64,000 nt of DNA, taken from contig NZ_JABJRC010000001.1 in NCBI RefSeq assembly GCF_013131805.1, positions 310,001 through 374,000 of the forward strand. The letters run 5' to 3'. The notes under the pieces were generated by a model. That model had not been told where the DNA came from and did not search any database. It saw nothing but the letters and a program-made list of their open reading frames with translations. Positions within the stretch are counted from its first letter, which is position 1, and each line of letters starts with the position of its first letter. This document shows positions 33,934 to 41,864 of this stretch, one piece after another. The DNA comes from Kribbella sandramycini. Lineage in GTDB: Bacteria; Actinomycetota; Actinomycetes; Propionibacteriales; Kribbellaceae. The translations under genes were made by a program, and so were the position numbers.

Positions 33934-35670
33934 GTGACGACATTCGAGATCCGCTCTCCCGACGGCCGCTCACACCGGACCGGCAGCGCCGACGGCGCGC
34001 GCACGGTCACGGAGCTGCCGAGTTCCGAGCCCGGTGTGCTGCTGTTCGAGGTGGTGGCCGATGCCCCGGTCACCCTGCGCTGGACGTGGCCGACCGGGTC
34101 GGCCGTGACGCTGTGGCGGGCCAGTCAGGGCGCGCGCCGGGAGCTGCCGACCGACTGGGGTTCCCGGCGGCGGATCCGCTCGGTGCGCTCGGCGCCGGTC
34201 GGCAGCCTCGTCGACGTCCGGGACCGGAGCCTGATCACAGTCTCGCTGTCGGCCTTCGTCCGCGGCTGCGAGTTCGCGATCGGCGTGAACGAGGAGACCG
34301 GTGAGCAGGCGATTGAGCTGCTCGTCGACGATGTCGCGCCGACCGACGGCGTGACACGGTTCGTGCTGCGGGTCGATCTGCGCGATGTGCACTTCGCGGA
34401 GGCGCTGCGCGGGGTGACCGCGGCCTGGACGGCGGAGCTGGGCGACCGGATCGCCGTCGTACCGGAGCCGGCCCGGTCGGCGATGTACTCGACCTGGTAC
34501 AGCGATCATCAGCATGTGACGGCCGAGCGGGTCGAGCACCATGCGCGCGCGAGTGCGGCGTACGGATACGAGGCGATCATCGTCGACGACGGCTGGCAGA
34601 CCGACAGCACTGCGCGCGGGTACGCCTTCTGTGGTGACTGGGAGCCGACGAGCGGCAAGTTCCCGGATATGGCGGCGCACGTACGACGGGTGCACGAGGC
34701 TGGGCTGCAGTACGTGTTGTGGATCGCGCCGCCGCTGATCGGCGTGCACTCCAAGGCGTGGGAGCGGCTGCAGTCGCGGACGCTCGGGTTCGCCGACGGC
34801 GATGTCGTCGCCATCCTCGACCCGCGGTATGCGGAGGTACGCGAGCATCTGGTCGAGTGCTGCGTCCGCCCGGTGCGGGACTGGGGCGTCGATGGATTGA
34901 AGATCGACTTCATCGACTCGTGGGCGTGGGACGGGCCGGTGCCGGACGCGCCGGATGCCGACTGTGCGTCGATCGACGAGGGTGTGGAGTTGTTGCTGCA
35001 GGCGGTGCGCGACGAGCTGCAGCGGTTGCGGTCGGAGGTGATGATCGAGTTCCGGCAGGACTACGTGAACCCGCGGCTCTGGCAGTTCGGCACGTTCCTC
35101 CGGGCTGGGGACTGCGCGCTGGACCCGGTGGAGAACCGGGTGCGGACGATCGACACCCGGCTGCTGGCCGGCGATCGGGCCGTGCACTCCGACATGTTGA
35201 TGTGGCATCCGTCGGCGGCGCCGGAGACGGTCGCACAGCAGTTCATCGGTGCGCTGTTCAGCACGCCGCAGGTGTCAATGGAGCTGGCGGCGTTGCCGGC
35301 CGAGCATGATCGCGTGGTTCGATACTGGCTTGGGCTGGCTCGCGAACTGCAGACCGTGCTGCAGCACGGCGTCCTGCTGCCTGCGCGGTCGGACGCGCGG
35401 TATTCGCAGGTTCGGGCGGTTGGGGAAACGACCGTGGTGGCCACGTTCAGCGACCCGCTGGTGCGCTTGACGGAGTCCGATCGATCGGTGGTGCTGGTGA
35501 ACGGCGGCGGCGAGCCGCGACTTCTGGTCGAAGGTGCCGGGCCCGGGCCGGTCGACCTCGTGGTGTCGGACTGTTCCGGGGTCGAGGTGTCCCGGAGTAC
35601 GACGACGCCGCCCGAGCTGTGGGTGGTCGACGTACCGGTGGCCGGGGTGGCCAGGATCGAACGGAACTAG
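33934..35670 (+). CDS. GH36-type alpha-galactosidase
   Basis: A 578-residue clan GH-D glycosidase. The barrel shows 'AIIVDDGWQTD' (216-224), 'DWEPTSGKFPDM', 'LWIAPPLIG', the nucleophile region 'VDGLKIDFIDSW' (D325) and 'FLRAGDCALDPVENR' (D393 as candidate acid/base). There is no signal peptide, so it acts on imported sugar. At 578 residues it is shorter than classic GH36 (about 700), with a reduced N-terminal beta domain. It is divergent from the transporter operon and followed after 11 bases by its LacI regulator. Confidence 0.87.
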   Translation: MTTFEIRSPDGRSHRTGSADGARTVTELPSSEPGVLLFEVVADAPVTLRWTWPTGSAVTLWRASQGARRELPTDWGSRRRIRSVRSAPVGSLVDVRDRSLITVSLSAFVRGCEFAIGVNEETGEQAIELLVDDVAPTDGVTRFVLRVDLRDVHFAEALRGVTAAWTAELGDRIAVVPEPARSAMYSTWYSDHQHVTAERVEHHARASAAYGYEAIIVDDGWQTDSTARGYAFCGDWEPTSGKFPDMAAHVRRVHEAGLQYVLWIAPPLIGVHSKAWERLQSRTLGFADGDVVAILDPRYAEVREHLVECCVRPVRDWGVDGLKIDFIDSWAWDGPVPDAPDADCASIDEGVELLLQAVRDELQRLRSEVMIEFRQDYVNPRLWQFGTFLRAGDCALDPVENRVRTIDTRLLAGDRAVHSDMLMWHPSAAPETVAQQFIGALFSTPQVSMELAALPAEHDRVVRYWLGLARELQTVLQHGVLLPARSDARYSQVRAVGETTVVATFSDPLVRLTESDRSVVLVNGGGEPRLLVEGAGPGPVDLVVSDCSGVEVSRSTTTPPELWVVDVPVAGVARIERN

Positions 35671-35681
35671 GGGGCCTGGGC

Positions 35682-36668
35682 GTGGTGGATCAGCGGCGAC
35701 GGCGGACGACGGTCGCGGATGTCGCGAAGCTGGCCGGGGTGTCGGCGATGACGGTGTCGAATGTGCTGAACGCACCGCATCGGGTCAGCGACTCGACGGT
35801 CCGGACGGTCAAGGCCGCGATCGACGAGCTGGGCTACATCCCGAATCACGCCGCCCGGGCGTTGTCGTCCGGGCGCAGCCAGGTGATCGGCCTGCCGCTC
35901 GACCTCGACGACGAGAACCCGGGGCTCGGCGGTTTCCTGCACGGGCTGCTCAGCGGCCTGGTGCAGGCAGCCGCGAACTCCGGGTACGGCGTGCACGTCA
36001 CGACGCCGACCGCGGGCGCCACCGAGATCGCGCTCTACGAGAAGCTGATCGCCGCTCGCCAGGTCGACGCGATCGTCGTCCTGGAGACGATGCCGAACGA
36101 CGAGCGGATCGAGTTCCTCAGCAAGCGCCGGTTCCCGTTCGTCGCCTTCGGCCGGACCGGCCCGCAGCACCGGCAGTGCTGGGTGGATGTCGACAACGAG
36201 ACCTCGATGGCCGGCATCGCCCGGCACCTGCGGGAGAGCGGCCGAGAAAGCGCTCTCTACCTCCGCACCGACGGCTCACTGCCCTGGATCCACCAGCGCG
36301 AGGATGGTTTCGTCCGCGAGTTCGCCCGGACCGAGGTGCGCTCGTTCGCCACCCTCGCGGCGGTCGACGAGTACGTCTCGGAGAGCGCTCCCCCGGACGT
36401 TCTCGTCGCCGACAACGACGCCTTCGCCGTGGTCGCCATGCGAGCCCTGCAACGCCGCGGCCTCCACGTCGGCCAAGACGTCGCAGTCACCGGGTTCAAC
36501 GACTTCCCCTTCGCCGGCATGCTCGACACCCCCCTGACCACCGCCCGGATCCCCCTACCGGATATCGCCTCCTGCCTGTTCGACCGCGCCCTCCGCGAGA
36601 TCGCCGGCGGCCCCGACGAACCCGGCCGCCTCGTCACCGCCCCCCTGATCCTCCGCGCCAGCGCCTGA
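35682..36668 (+). CDS. LacI-family transcriptional repressor
   Basis: A 328-residue LacI regulator: N-terminal helix-turn-helix 'TTVADVAKLAGVSAMTVSNV' (residues ~9-28) with hinge 'LGYIPNHAARALSSGRS', then a periplasmic-binding-protein-like sugar domain. The GTG at 35682 has AGGGGG upstream. By position it should bind the paired TAGCGGTAAAA sites between the GH36 gene and the transport operon, and release them on binding a galactoside-type inducer. Confidence 0.93.
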   Translation: MVDQRRRRTTVADVAKLAGVSAMTVSNVLNAPHRVSDSTVRTVKAAIDELGYIPNHAARALSSGRSQVIGLPLDLDDENPGLGGFLHGLLSGLVQAAANSGYGVHVTTPTAGATEIALYEKLIAARQVDAIVVLETMPNDERIEFLSKRRFPFVAFGRTGPQHRQCWVDVDNETSMAGIARHLRESGRESALYLRTDGSLPWIHQREDGFVREFARTEVRSFATLAAVDEYVSESAPPDVLVADNDAFAVVAMRALQRRGLHVGQDVAVTGFNDFPFAGMLDTPLTTARIPLPDIASCLFDRALREIAGGPDEPGRLVTAPLILRASA

Positions 36669-36685
36669 AGAAACTCCCTGCCGGC

Positions 36686-36703
36686 GCAGGATTTCCATCC
36701 TGC
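36686..36703 (+). terminator. Hairpin after the LacI gene
   Basis: GCAGGAT-TTCC-ATCCTGC is a perfect 7-bp stem with a 4-base loop, 18 bases after the lacI-type stop. There is no clear T-tract. Confidence 0.4.
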
Positions 36704-36736
36704 TCGAACCCCTATGCCCACCCCGCCCAGGTACAT

Positions 36737-36757
36737 AAAGTTGCCTGCGACAACTTT
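36737..36757. promoter_or_regulatory. Candidate operator upstream of the lectin gene
   Basis: AAAGTTG-N7-CAACTTT has perfect 7-bp arms. It directly follows a -10-like TACATA (36732-36737) and lies 24 bases before the lectin ATG, so it would overlap the transcription start. The binding protein is unknown. Confidence 0.45.
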
Positions 36758-36780
36758 CATGCCGAGAACAGCGAGGGAAA

Positions 36781-37227
36781 ATGCGAATTCGCGCAGGTCT
36801 CAGTGCAGTCGTGATGGCAGGATCGCTGCTGGCGGTCGTCCCGCCGGCCTACGCGGGCCCGACGGCGGTGGTCAATGTCAAGAACGCGGCTACCGGGCGC
36901 TGCCTCCAGGCATTCGACGACGCCCGGGTGGTCCGGACGAACGGCTGCGCGGGGCTCCGCAGTCAGGAGTGGGAATGGCAGCGCTCGGCGCGGCCTGAGT
37001 TCGGGATGCTCCGGAACAACTCCACCGGCCGCTGTCTCGACGCGAACGGCAGCGGTGGCGTGTACACCAACGTCTGCGACGTGAACAACACCTTCCAGTG
37101 GTTCGTCCGCCAGCCCGACACCACCATCAAGCACGGGGCCAGCGGCCGGTACCTGGACAGCAACGGCGGAGGTGACGTCTACACCCTGCCTGCCAACGGG
37201 AGCCCTAACCAGCGCTGGAACCACTGA
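36781..37227 (+). CDS. Secreted ricin-type beta-trefoil lectin-like protein
   Basis: A 148-residue protein consisting of a signal peptide (cleavage AYA-GP, residue ~25) and one ricin B-like trefoil. Three QxW-type repeats are visible: 'RSQEWEW', 'NTFQWFV' and 'PNQRWNH', each after a 'GRCLQ/GRCLD/GRYLD' strand. It has no catalytic domain, so it is a free carbohydrate-binding protein. Its last 23 bases overlap the 3' end of the convergent MFS gene. Confidence 0.85.
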   Translation: MRIRAGLSAVVMAGSLLAVVPPAYAGPTAVVNVKNAATGRCLQAFDDARVVRTNGCAGLRSQEWEWQRSARPEFGMLRNNSTGRCLDANGSGGVYTNVCDVNNTFQWFVRQPDTTIKHGASGRYLDSNGGGDVYTLPANGSPNQRWNH

Positions 37228-38425
37228 GGGCCGGGGCCGGCGGCGCAACCGCCGGCCCTCGGAGGGCGCGGTGGGCGAGGGGCAGGGTGAGGGCGGTGCC
37301 GCAGGCGCCGGCGGCGGCGATGATGAGGTTTGGGGCGATGTGGGCGCCGATAGCGCCGGCTGCGGCGATGCTCAGGCCTTGGATCGCCATCAGGCCGCTG
37401 GTTTGGACGGTGAAGAGGCGGCCGCGGTAGGACGGATCGGCGGTGGCGAGGATGATCGGATCGATGGCCTGGTTGAAGGCGTGGCCGGCGCCTGAGACGA
37501 CCAGCAGGAGCGCGGCGGTCGGCACGGAAGGCTTGGCCAGGAAGGCGATTGCGGGGAGCTGACTGGCCAGCAGCAGTGGGACGACGAGCCGTCGCCGCAC
37601 GGAAGGGGTGAACCGTGCGACGACGAGCTCGCCGAGTACGGTGCCGGCCGCGTAGCCGGTGAACAGCGCACCCGCCGCAGTGACCGCGGCGCCGGTCTGC
37701 GCCGTGTATGCGACGGCAAGCCCATCGGGAACAGCTGAGAAGGCCGGCGCCGCCCAGGTCAGCAGGATGAGCGGCCGCAACCGCGGGTGCGCGAAGAGAT
37801 ACCGCAGGCCGGACGCCGAGTCGCGCACCGTACTGCGACTACGCGAGCCTGCTGGTGAGTACGGCGTCCCGACCCCGATCAGCACCGCGGAGACGAGGAA
37901 CGTGCCGACGTCGGCCGCAAGGAGCCAAGATGCGCCGACCGCCGCCACCGCGACCGCCCCGAGCGCGAACCCGATCAGCACGGACACCTGACTGATTGCC
38001 CGGAGCAACGATCGTCCGGCCGGGAACAGCTCGGCCGGTAACAGGTGCGCGAGACTGGCCGAGCGGGCGCCGCCGAAGATCGGCGCGATCATTCCGGTCG
38101 CCAGCAACAGGCCCAGCAGGGCGCCGACCGGTAGCCCCGGGATGAGCATCAGGCCGATGCAGACCGCACTGAGCACGTCGCACACCACGAGCACGCGGCG
38201 CGCCGGGAACCGGTCGGCGATCGACGACAACAGCAGCCCGCCAACGGCGTACGGCAGGAACGAGCAGGCCAGGACGAGTGCCGAGAGCAACGGAGAGCCG
38301 GTGCGTTCGAAGATCACTATCGACAATGCGACCTGAGCCGCGACCGTGCCGAGCATCGAGACGGCATGCGCCGAGAACACCGCCGGCATCCCGGCGGTCC
38401 GCAGAACCGCACCGTATGAACTCAC
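37205..38425 (-). CDS. MFS transporter
   Basis: A 406-residue membrane protein of the major facilitator superfamily with 11-12 hydrophobic segments. The loop-2/3 motif reads 'SSIADRFPARRVLVVCD', which corresponds to the family's G...DR.GRR signature. It probably exports a drug-like compound. The GTG at 38425 gives a sensible cytoplasmic N-terminus ('SSYGAVLRTAGMPAVFSAH'); an ATG at 38392 is the alternative, and neither has a strong ribosome site. It is divergent from an ArsR-type regulator, its likely controller. Confidence 0.87.
   Translation of the reverse strand: MSSYGAVLRTAGMPAVFSAHAVSMLGTVAAQVALSIVIFERTGSPLLSALVLACSFLPYAVGGLLLSSIADRFPARRVLVVCDVLSAVCIGLMLIPGLPVGALLGLLLATGMIAPIFGGARSASLAHLLPAELFPAGRSLLRAISQVSVLIGFALGAVAVAAVGASWLLAADVGTFLVSAVLIGVGTPYSPAGSRSRSTVRDSASGLRYLFAHPRLRPLILLTWAAPAFSAVPDGLAVAYTAQTGAAVTAAGALFTGYAAGTVLGELVVARFTPSVRRRLVVPLLLASQLPAIAFLAKPSVPTAALLLVVSGAGHAFNQAIDPIILATADPSYRGRLFTVQTSGLMAIQGLSIAAAGAIGAHIAPNLIIAAAGACGTALTLPLAHRALRGPAVAPPAPALSGSSAG
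37234..37258 (+). terminator. Hairpin after the lectin gene (inside MFS 3' end)
   Basis: GGGCCGGCGG-CGCAA-CCGCCGGCCC is a perfect 10-bp stem starting 7 bases after the lectin stop. It lies in the last codons of the convergent MFS gene, so it would have to work only in the plus direction. Confidence 0.5.
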
Positions 38426-38492
38426 AGCAGGAACAGTGCGGGAGCCGAACCCGGCGGCGTACTGTTTTGGTTGTGACCGAAAGTTGGCTCCC

Positions 38493-39470
38493 GTGACGGA
38501 AGTGCGGTTCACCCAGGCGGACACGCTCCGATGCCGGTTCGGGCTGTCGCCGTTGTGGGAGACGGTGTCGGCGGTGCGCGTGCTGCACGGCGGTGGCGAT
38601 CGGGGGCTGTACGCGGGGTGGATGGCCGCGCAGGCGGGTGTCGTCGAGCGGCTGGAGTTGCGAGGGCTGCGGGCGGTGCAACCACGGGTCGGGTACACGC
38701 CGGACTTCTTGACGCCGCCGCCGAAGGCTTCGCGAGCCCGGATCGGGACCGAGCTGGCGCGGGTGCGGAGTACGCCGGTGGAGCGGATACGGCGCGAGCT
38801 CATGCGGTCGCGGGACGAGCTGGGGAACCCTGGTGCGGCTGAGATCGACCGCATGCTGGCGAATCCGGCGCGGGCGCGGGATCGATTGGTAGCAGAGATC
38901 GAACGGGCCTGGCACGCGCTGATAGAGCCGGACTGGGCGCTGATCAGCCGAGTGCTCGAGGACGACATCGCGCACCGCGGGAGTCAGCTGACGACCGGCG
39001 GCCTGGCGGCGCTGTTCGACGACCTGCACCCGACGCTGAGCTGGGCGGACGACCGGCTGATCGCGAGCCGGTACCGCGATCACGACCACGAGCTGACCGG
39101 CCAGGGGCTGCTGCTGGTACCCGGTGTGTTCGCCTGGCCGTATCTGGTGATGATCCTGGACCCGGCGTACCAGCCGGCGCTCGTCTACCCAGCTCGCGGC
39201 GCGGCCCGGCTCTGGTCCGACTCCCCCACTCCCCCGGGCCCACTGGCCAAGCTGCTCGGCCGGACGCGTGCAACCATCCTGGTCGCTCTCGACCCGCCCG
39301 CCACGACCAGTGCGCTGGCGGCGGAGTACGGGCTCGCGCTGGCGACAGTCGCCGAGCATCTGGCCGCGCTGGCGGACGCCGGGCTGGCGACGCGGCGACG
39401 TACGGGTCATCAGGTCCACTACCGGCGTACTGATGTCGGGCAGGCTGTGATCGACGCTTCGGTTGGCTGA
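38493..39470 (+). CDS. ArsR-type winged-helix regulator with DUF5937-like domain
   Basis: A 325-residue regulator. The N-terminal ~240 residues ('VRFTQADTLRCRFGLSPLWE', 'AFDDLHPTLSW'-like region) resemble DUF5937. The C-terminus is a winged helix: 'TRATILVALDPPATTSALAA', 'LALATVAEHLAALADAGLAT' and 'HQVHYRRTDVG'. DUF5937 proteins of this architecture are common next to exporters in actinomycetes. The GTG at 38493 starts the conserved region. It is divergent from the MFS gene with 67 bp between starts. Confidence 0.8.
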   Translation: MTEVRFTQADTLRCRFGLSPLWETVSAVRVLHGGGDRGLYAGWMAAQAGVVERLELRGLRAVQPRVGYTPDFLTPPPKASRARIGTELARVRSTPVERIRRELMRSRDELGNPGAAEIDRMLANPARARDRLVAEIERAWHALIEPDWALISRVLEDDIAHRGSQLTTGGLAALFDDLHPTLSWADDRLIASRYRDHDHELTGQGLLLVPGVFAWPYLVMILDPAYQPALVYPARGAARLWSDSPTPPGPLAKLLGRTRATILVALDPPATTSALAAEYGLALATVAEHLAALADAGLATRRRTGHQVHYRRTDVGQAVIDASVG

Positions 39471-39481
39471 AGGGACAGCTC

Positions 39482-40132
39482 GTGAACAAGAGCATGCGGC
39501 ACATCCGGCGCTGGCCGGCCTCGCTCGCGGTCGTCGCCGTGCTGATCCTGCAGTTGCTGGTGCCGACGCAGATCGCAGCCTTCCCGCGCTGGGTGATGCC
39601 GGCGCTCGGTGCGCTGCTTCTGCTACCGCTGATCTGGATGAACCCGTTCCACCTCCGCCGCGACGAGCCCTGGCTGCGCTGGGTCGAGCTGGCCCTGCTG
39701 GCCGTGCTGGTGCTGGCGAACGCCATCTATCTGGCCGAGCTGATCGTCTATCTGAACTCAGGCGATGCGAACAACGGTCTGGTGCTGGTGAAGGCAGCCG
39801 CGCTGATCTGGGTGACGAACGTGGTCGCGTTCGGCGTCTGGTACTGGGAGGTCGACCGCGGCGGGCCGTTCGCCCGGGCGCCCGAGCACGAACGCGAGGC
39901 CGAGCGGGCCGATCTGCTCTTCCCACAGATGACCGTCGACCTCCCCGGCTGGGACCGCTGGCTGCCCGGTTTCACCGACTACCTGTTCGTCGCGTTCACC
40001 GCCGCGACCGCCTTCAGCCCGACCGACACGATGCCGCTGACCGCTCGGGTCAAGGTGCTGATGGCGATCCAGTCCGCGATCGCGCTGCTCACGATCGCCG
40101 TGGTGGCGGCCCGCGCGGTGAACGTTCTCTGA
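39482..40132 (+). CDS. Small integral membrane protein (DUF1345-like)
   Basis: A 216-residue protein with about five hydrophobic segments. The C-terminal stretch 'TDYLFVAFTAATAFSPTDT' followed by 'MPLTARVKVLMAIQS' resembles the end of DUF1345 membrane proteins and, more loosely, two-TM ion-channel pores. The GTG has AAGGGA 8 bases upstream and begins 11 bases after the regulator stop, so the two are probably cotranscribed. Function unknown. Confidence 0.7.
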   Translation: MNKSMRHIRRWPASLAVVAVLILQLLVPTQIAAFPRWVMPALGALLLLPLIWMNPFHLRRDEPWLRWVELALLAVLVLANAIYLAELIVYLNSGDANNGLVLVKAAALIWVTNVVAFGVWYWEVDRGGPFARAPEHEREAERADLLFPQMTVDLPGWDRWLPGFTDYLFVAFTAATAFSPTDTMPLTARVKVLMAIQSAIALLTIAVVAARAVNVL

Positions 40133-40141
40133 GATGATTCG

Positions 40142-40167
40142 AAATACGAGAGATAATTCTCGTATTT
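40142..40167. promoter_or_regulatory. 26-bp AT-rich palindrome overlapping a -10-like box
   Basis: AAATACGAGA-GATAAT-TCTCGTATTT has perfect 10-bp arms. The central GATAAT is close to the consensus -10 box, which would put the promoter of the hydroxyacyl-CoA dehydrogenase gene exactly under the bound repressor. It could also act as a terminator for the upstream gene. Confidence 0.65.
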
Positions 40168-40186
40168 AGAGGGTATCCTGACGGCT

Positions 40187-41056
40187 ATGAGAGTCGCCGT
40201 CGTCGGAGCCGGAACGATGGGGCAGGGCATCGCGGCCGTACTGGCCGCCGCCGGGCACGAGGTGACGGTGGTCGACACCGCCGATCGCCTGCCCGGCAGC
40301 CTGGCCCGGATCGCGAGCCGGCAGCCCGCTCCCCCTTCCCCCGTCAGCGGTACGCCGGAGCTCGCGGACGCCGTCGCGTCGGCCGCCCTGGTGATTGAGG
40401 CCGTCCCGGAGGATCTCGGCCTCAAACTCGGCGTCCTGGCCGCGATCAGCGCGGCGACCGGGCCGGACGCGATCATCGCGACCAACACCTCGTCGCTGCC
40501 GCTGGACCGCCTGGCCACCGCCGTCGTCCACCCGGAGCGCTTCCTCGCCGCGCATTTCTTCCACCCGGCCGAGACGATCCCGGGGGTCGAGGTCGCCCGC
40601 GCCGAGCAGACCGGTCAGCACGCCGTCGACGAGGTGCTGCGGGTGCTCAGCGCGGCCGGCAAGGAGCCGATCGAGGTCGCGGCCTGCGTCGGCTTCGTCG
40701 CCAACCGCCTCCAGCTGGCGCTCTTCCAGGAGGCGCTGGCGTGTGTCGAGGAGGGCGTGATCACCCCCGCGGACCTGGACGCCGTCGTCCGCCGCACGAT
40801 GGGTGTCCGGCTCCCGGCGTACGGACCGTTCGCAGTCGCCGACATGGCCGGGCTGGACGTCTACCGCTCGATCCTGACCGTCCTCCACGAGCAGTACGGC
40901 GACCGCTTCGCCGTACCGGAGCGGATCACGGCGATGGTCGAGGCCGGCCGGCTGGGAGCCAAGGCCGGGGCCGGCTTCTTCGAGTACGCCGACGCCGATC
41001 AGCTCGCCGTCCGGCGGGACGCCGTGTATCGGCGCATCCTCGGGGCCGTGACATGA
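40187..41056 (+). CDS. 3-hydroxyacyl-CoA dehydrogenase family protein
   Basis: A 289-residue NAD-dependent dehydrogenase: 'VAVVGAGTMGQGIAAVLAAA' (Rossmann), 'VIEAVPEDLGLKL', 'ATNTSSLPLDRLA', the catalytic-type 'HFFHPAETIPGVEV' (His-Glu pair region) and C-terminal 'VVRRTMGVRLPAYGPFAVAD'. It would oxidise a 3-hydroxyacyl-CoA or similar 3-hydroxy acid. Its stop overlaps the SDR start (ATGA). Expression is probably controlled by the palindrome 20 bases upstream. Confidence 0.9.
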   Translation: MRVAVVGAGTMGQGIAAVLAAAGHEVTVVDTADRLPGSLARIASRQPAPPSPVSGTPELADAVASAALVIEAVPEDLGLKLGVLAAISAATGPDAIIATNTSSLPLDRLATAVVHPERFLAAHFFHPAETIPGVEVARAEQTGQHAVDEVLRVLSAAGKEPIEVAACVGFVANRLQLALFQEALACVEEGVITPADLDAVVRRTMGVRLPAYGPFAVADMAGLDVYRSILTVLHEQYGDRFAVPERITAMVEAGRLGAKAGAGFFEYADADQLAVRRDAVYRRILGAVT

Positions 41057-41802
41057 CCGCCGTGGTGACCGGGGCCGGGCGGGGCATCGGCCGGGCGATC
41101 GCCGTCCGGCTCGCGGCCGACGGCGCCGAGGTCGTGCTCGGCGGGCGGGATGTCGCCGCCTTGAACGAGACGGCCGCACTGATCGGCGACCGGGCGCACG
41201 TCGTCCCGGTGGACATCGGCGTCGAAGAGTCCGTGGCGTCGTTCGGGGAGCGGACACGCGCGCTGATCGGGACGCCGGACGTCGTCGTCTGCAACAGCGG
41301 CATCGGCGGGCCGTCGGGGCCGCTCTGGACACTCGACCTCGCGGACTGGCAGCAGACCCTGGATGTCAACGTCACCGGGACTTTCCTGACCCTGCGCGCC
41401 TTCCTGCCCGGCATGGTCGAGCGCGGTTCGGGCGGCGTCGTCCTGATCGGCTCGATGACCGGCAAACGACCGCTCGCCGGGCGGACGCCGTACGCCGCGT
41501 CGAAGCTCGCGCTCGTCGGGCTCGCCCGCACCCTGGCCGTCGAGTGCGGCCCGCACGGTGTCCGGGTGAACGTCGTCTCCCCCGGCTTCGTCGCCGGGCC
41601 GCGGCTCGATTGGGTGATCGACGCCCAGGCCGAGCTGAGCGGCCGGGACGCCGGCGCCGTCCGCGCCGAACTGCTGGCCGGTGTGCCGCTGGAGCGGTTC
41701 GTCGCGCCGGAGGAGGTCGCGGACGCGGTCGGTTACCTGGCGTCGAGCGCCGCCGTGACCGGTGCCGATCTGAACGTCTCGGGCGGGCTGGTCATGTACT
41801 GA
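41053..41802 (+). CDS. Short-chain dehydrogenase/reductase
   Basis: A 249-residue classical SDR: cofactor loop 'VTGAGRGIGRAIA', 'CNSGIGG', catalytic Ser in 'VVLIGSMTG', Tyr and Lys in 'TPYAASKLAL', and 'GVRVNVVSPGFVAGP'. The NAD/NADP preference and substrate are unknown. It is translationally coupled to the hydroxyacyl-CoA dehydrogenase, suggesting two consecutive oxidations of one substrate (inference). Confidence 0.92.
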   Translation: MTAVVTGAGRGIGRAIAVRLAADGAEVVLGGRDVAALNETAALIGDRAHVVPVDIGVEESVASFGERTRALIGTPDVVVCNSGIGGPSGPLWTLDLADWQQTLDVNVTGTFLTLRAFLPGMVERGSGGVVLIGSMTGKRPLAGRTPYAASKLALVGLARTLAVECGPHGVRVNVVSPGFVAGPRLDWVIDAQAELSGRDAGAVRAELLAGVPLERFVAPEEVADAVGYLASSAAVTGADLNVSGGLVMY

Positions 41803-41844
41803 GGCGGCGTCCGGTGAGATGACTCTCGACACCGATGTAATGGG

Positions 41845-41864
41845 CATGAGAGCTTATGCTCATG
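41845..41864 (+). promoter_or_regulatory. Palindrome spanning the EamA start codon
   Basis: CATGAG-N8-CTCATG covers both candidate start codons (41856 and 41862). A hairpin here could hide the start, or it could be an operator. Confidence 0.3.

Noticed and set aside
37205..38968. Upstream N-terminal extension of the MFS gene
   Set aside because: The extra 180 codons overlap the divergent ArsR gene and are not transporter-like.
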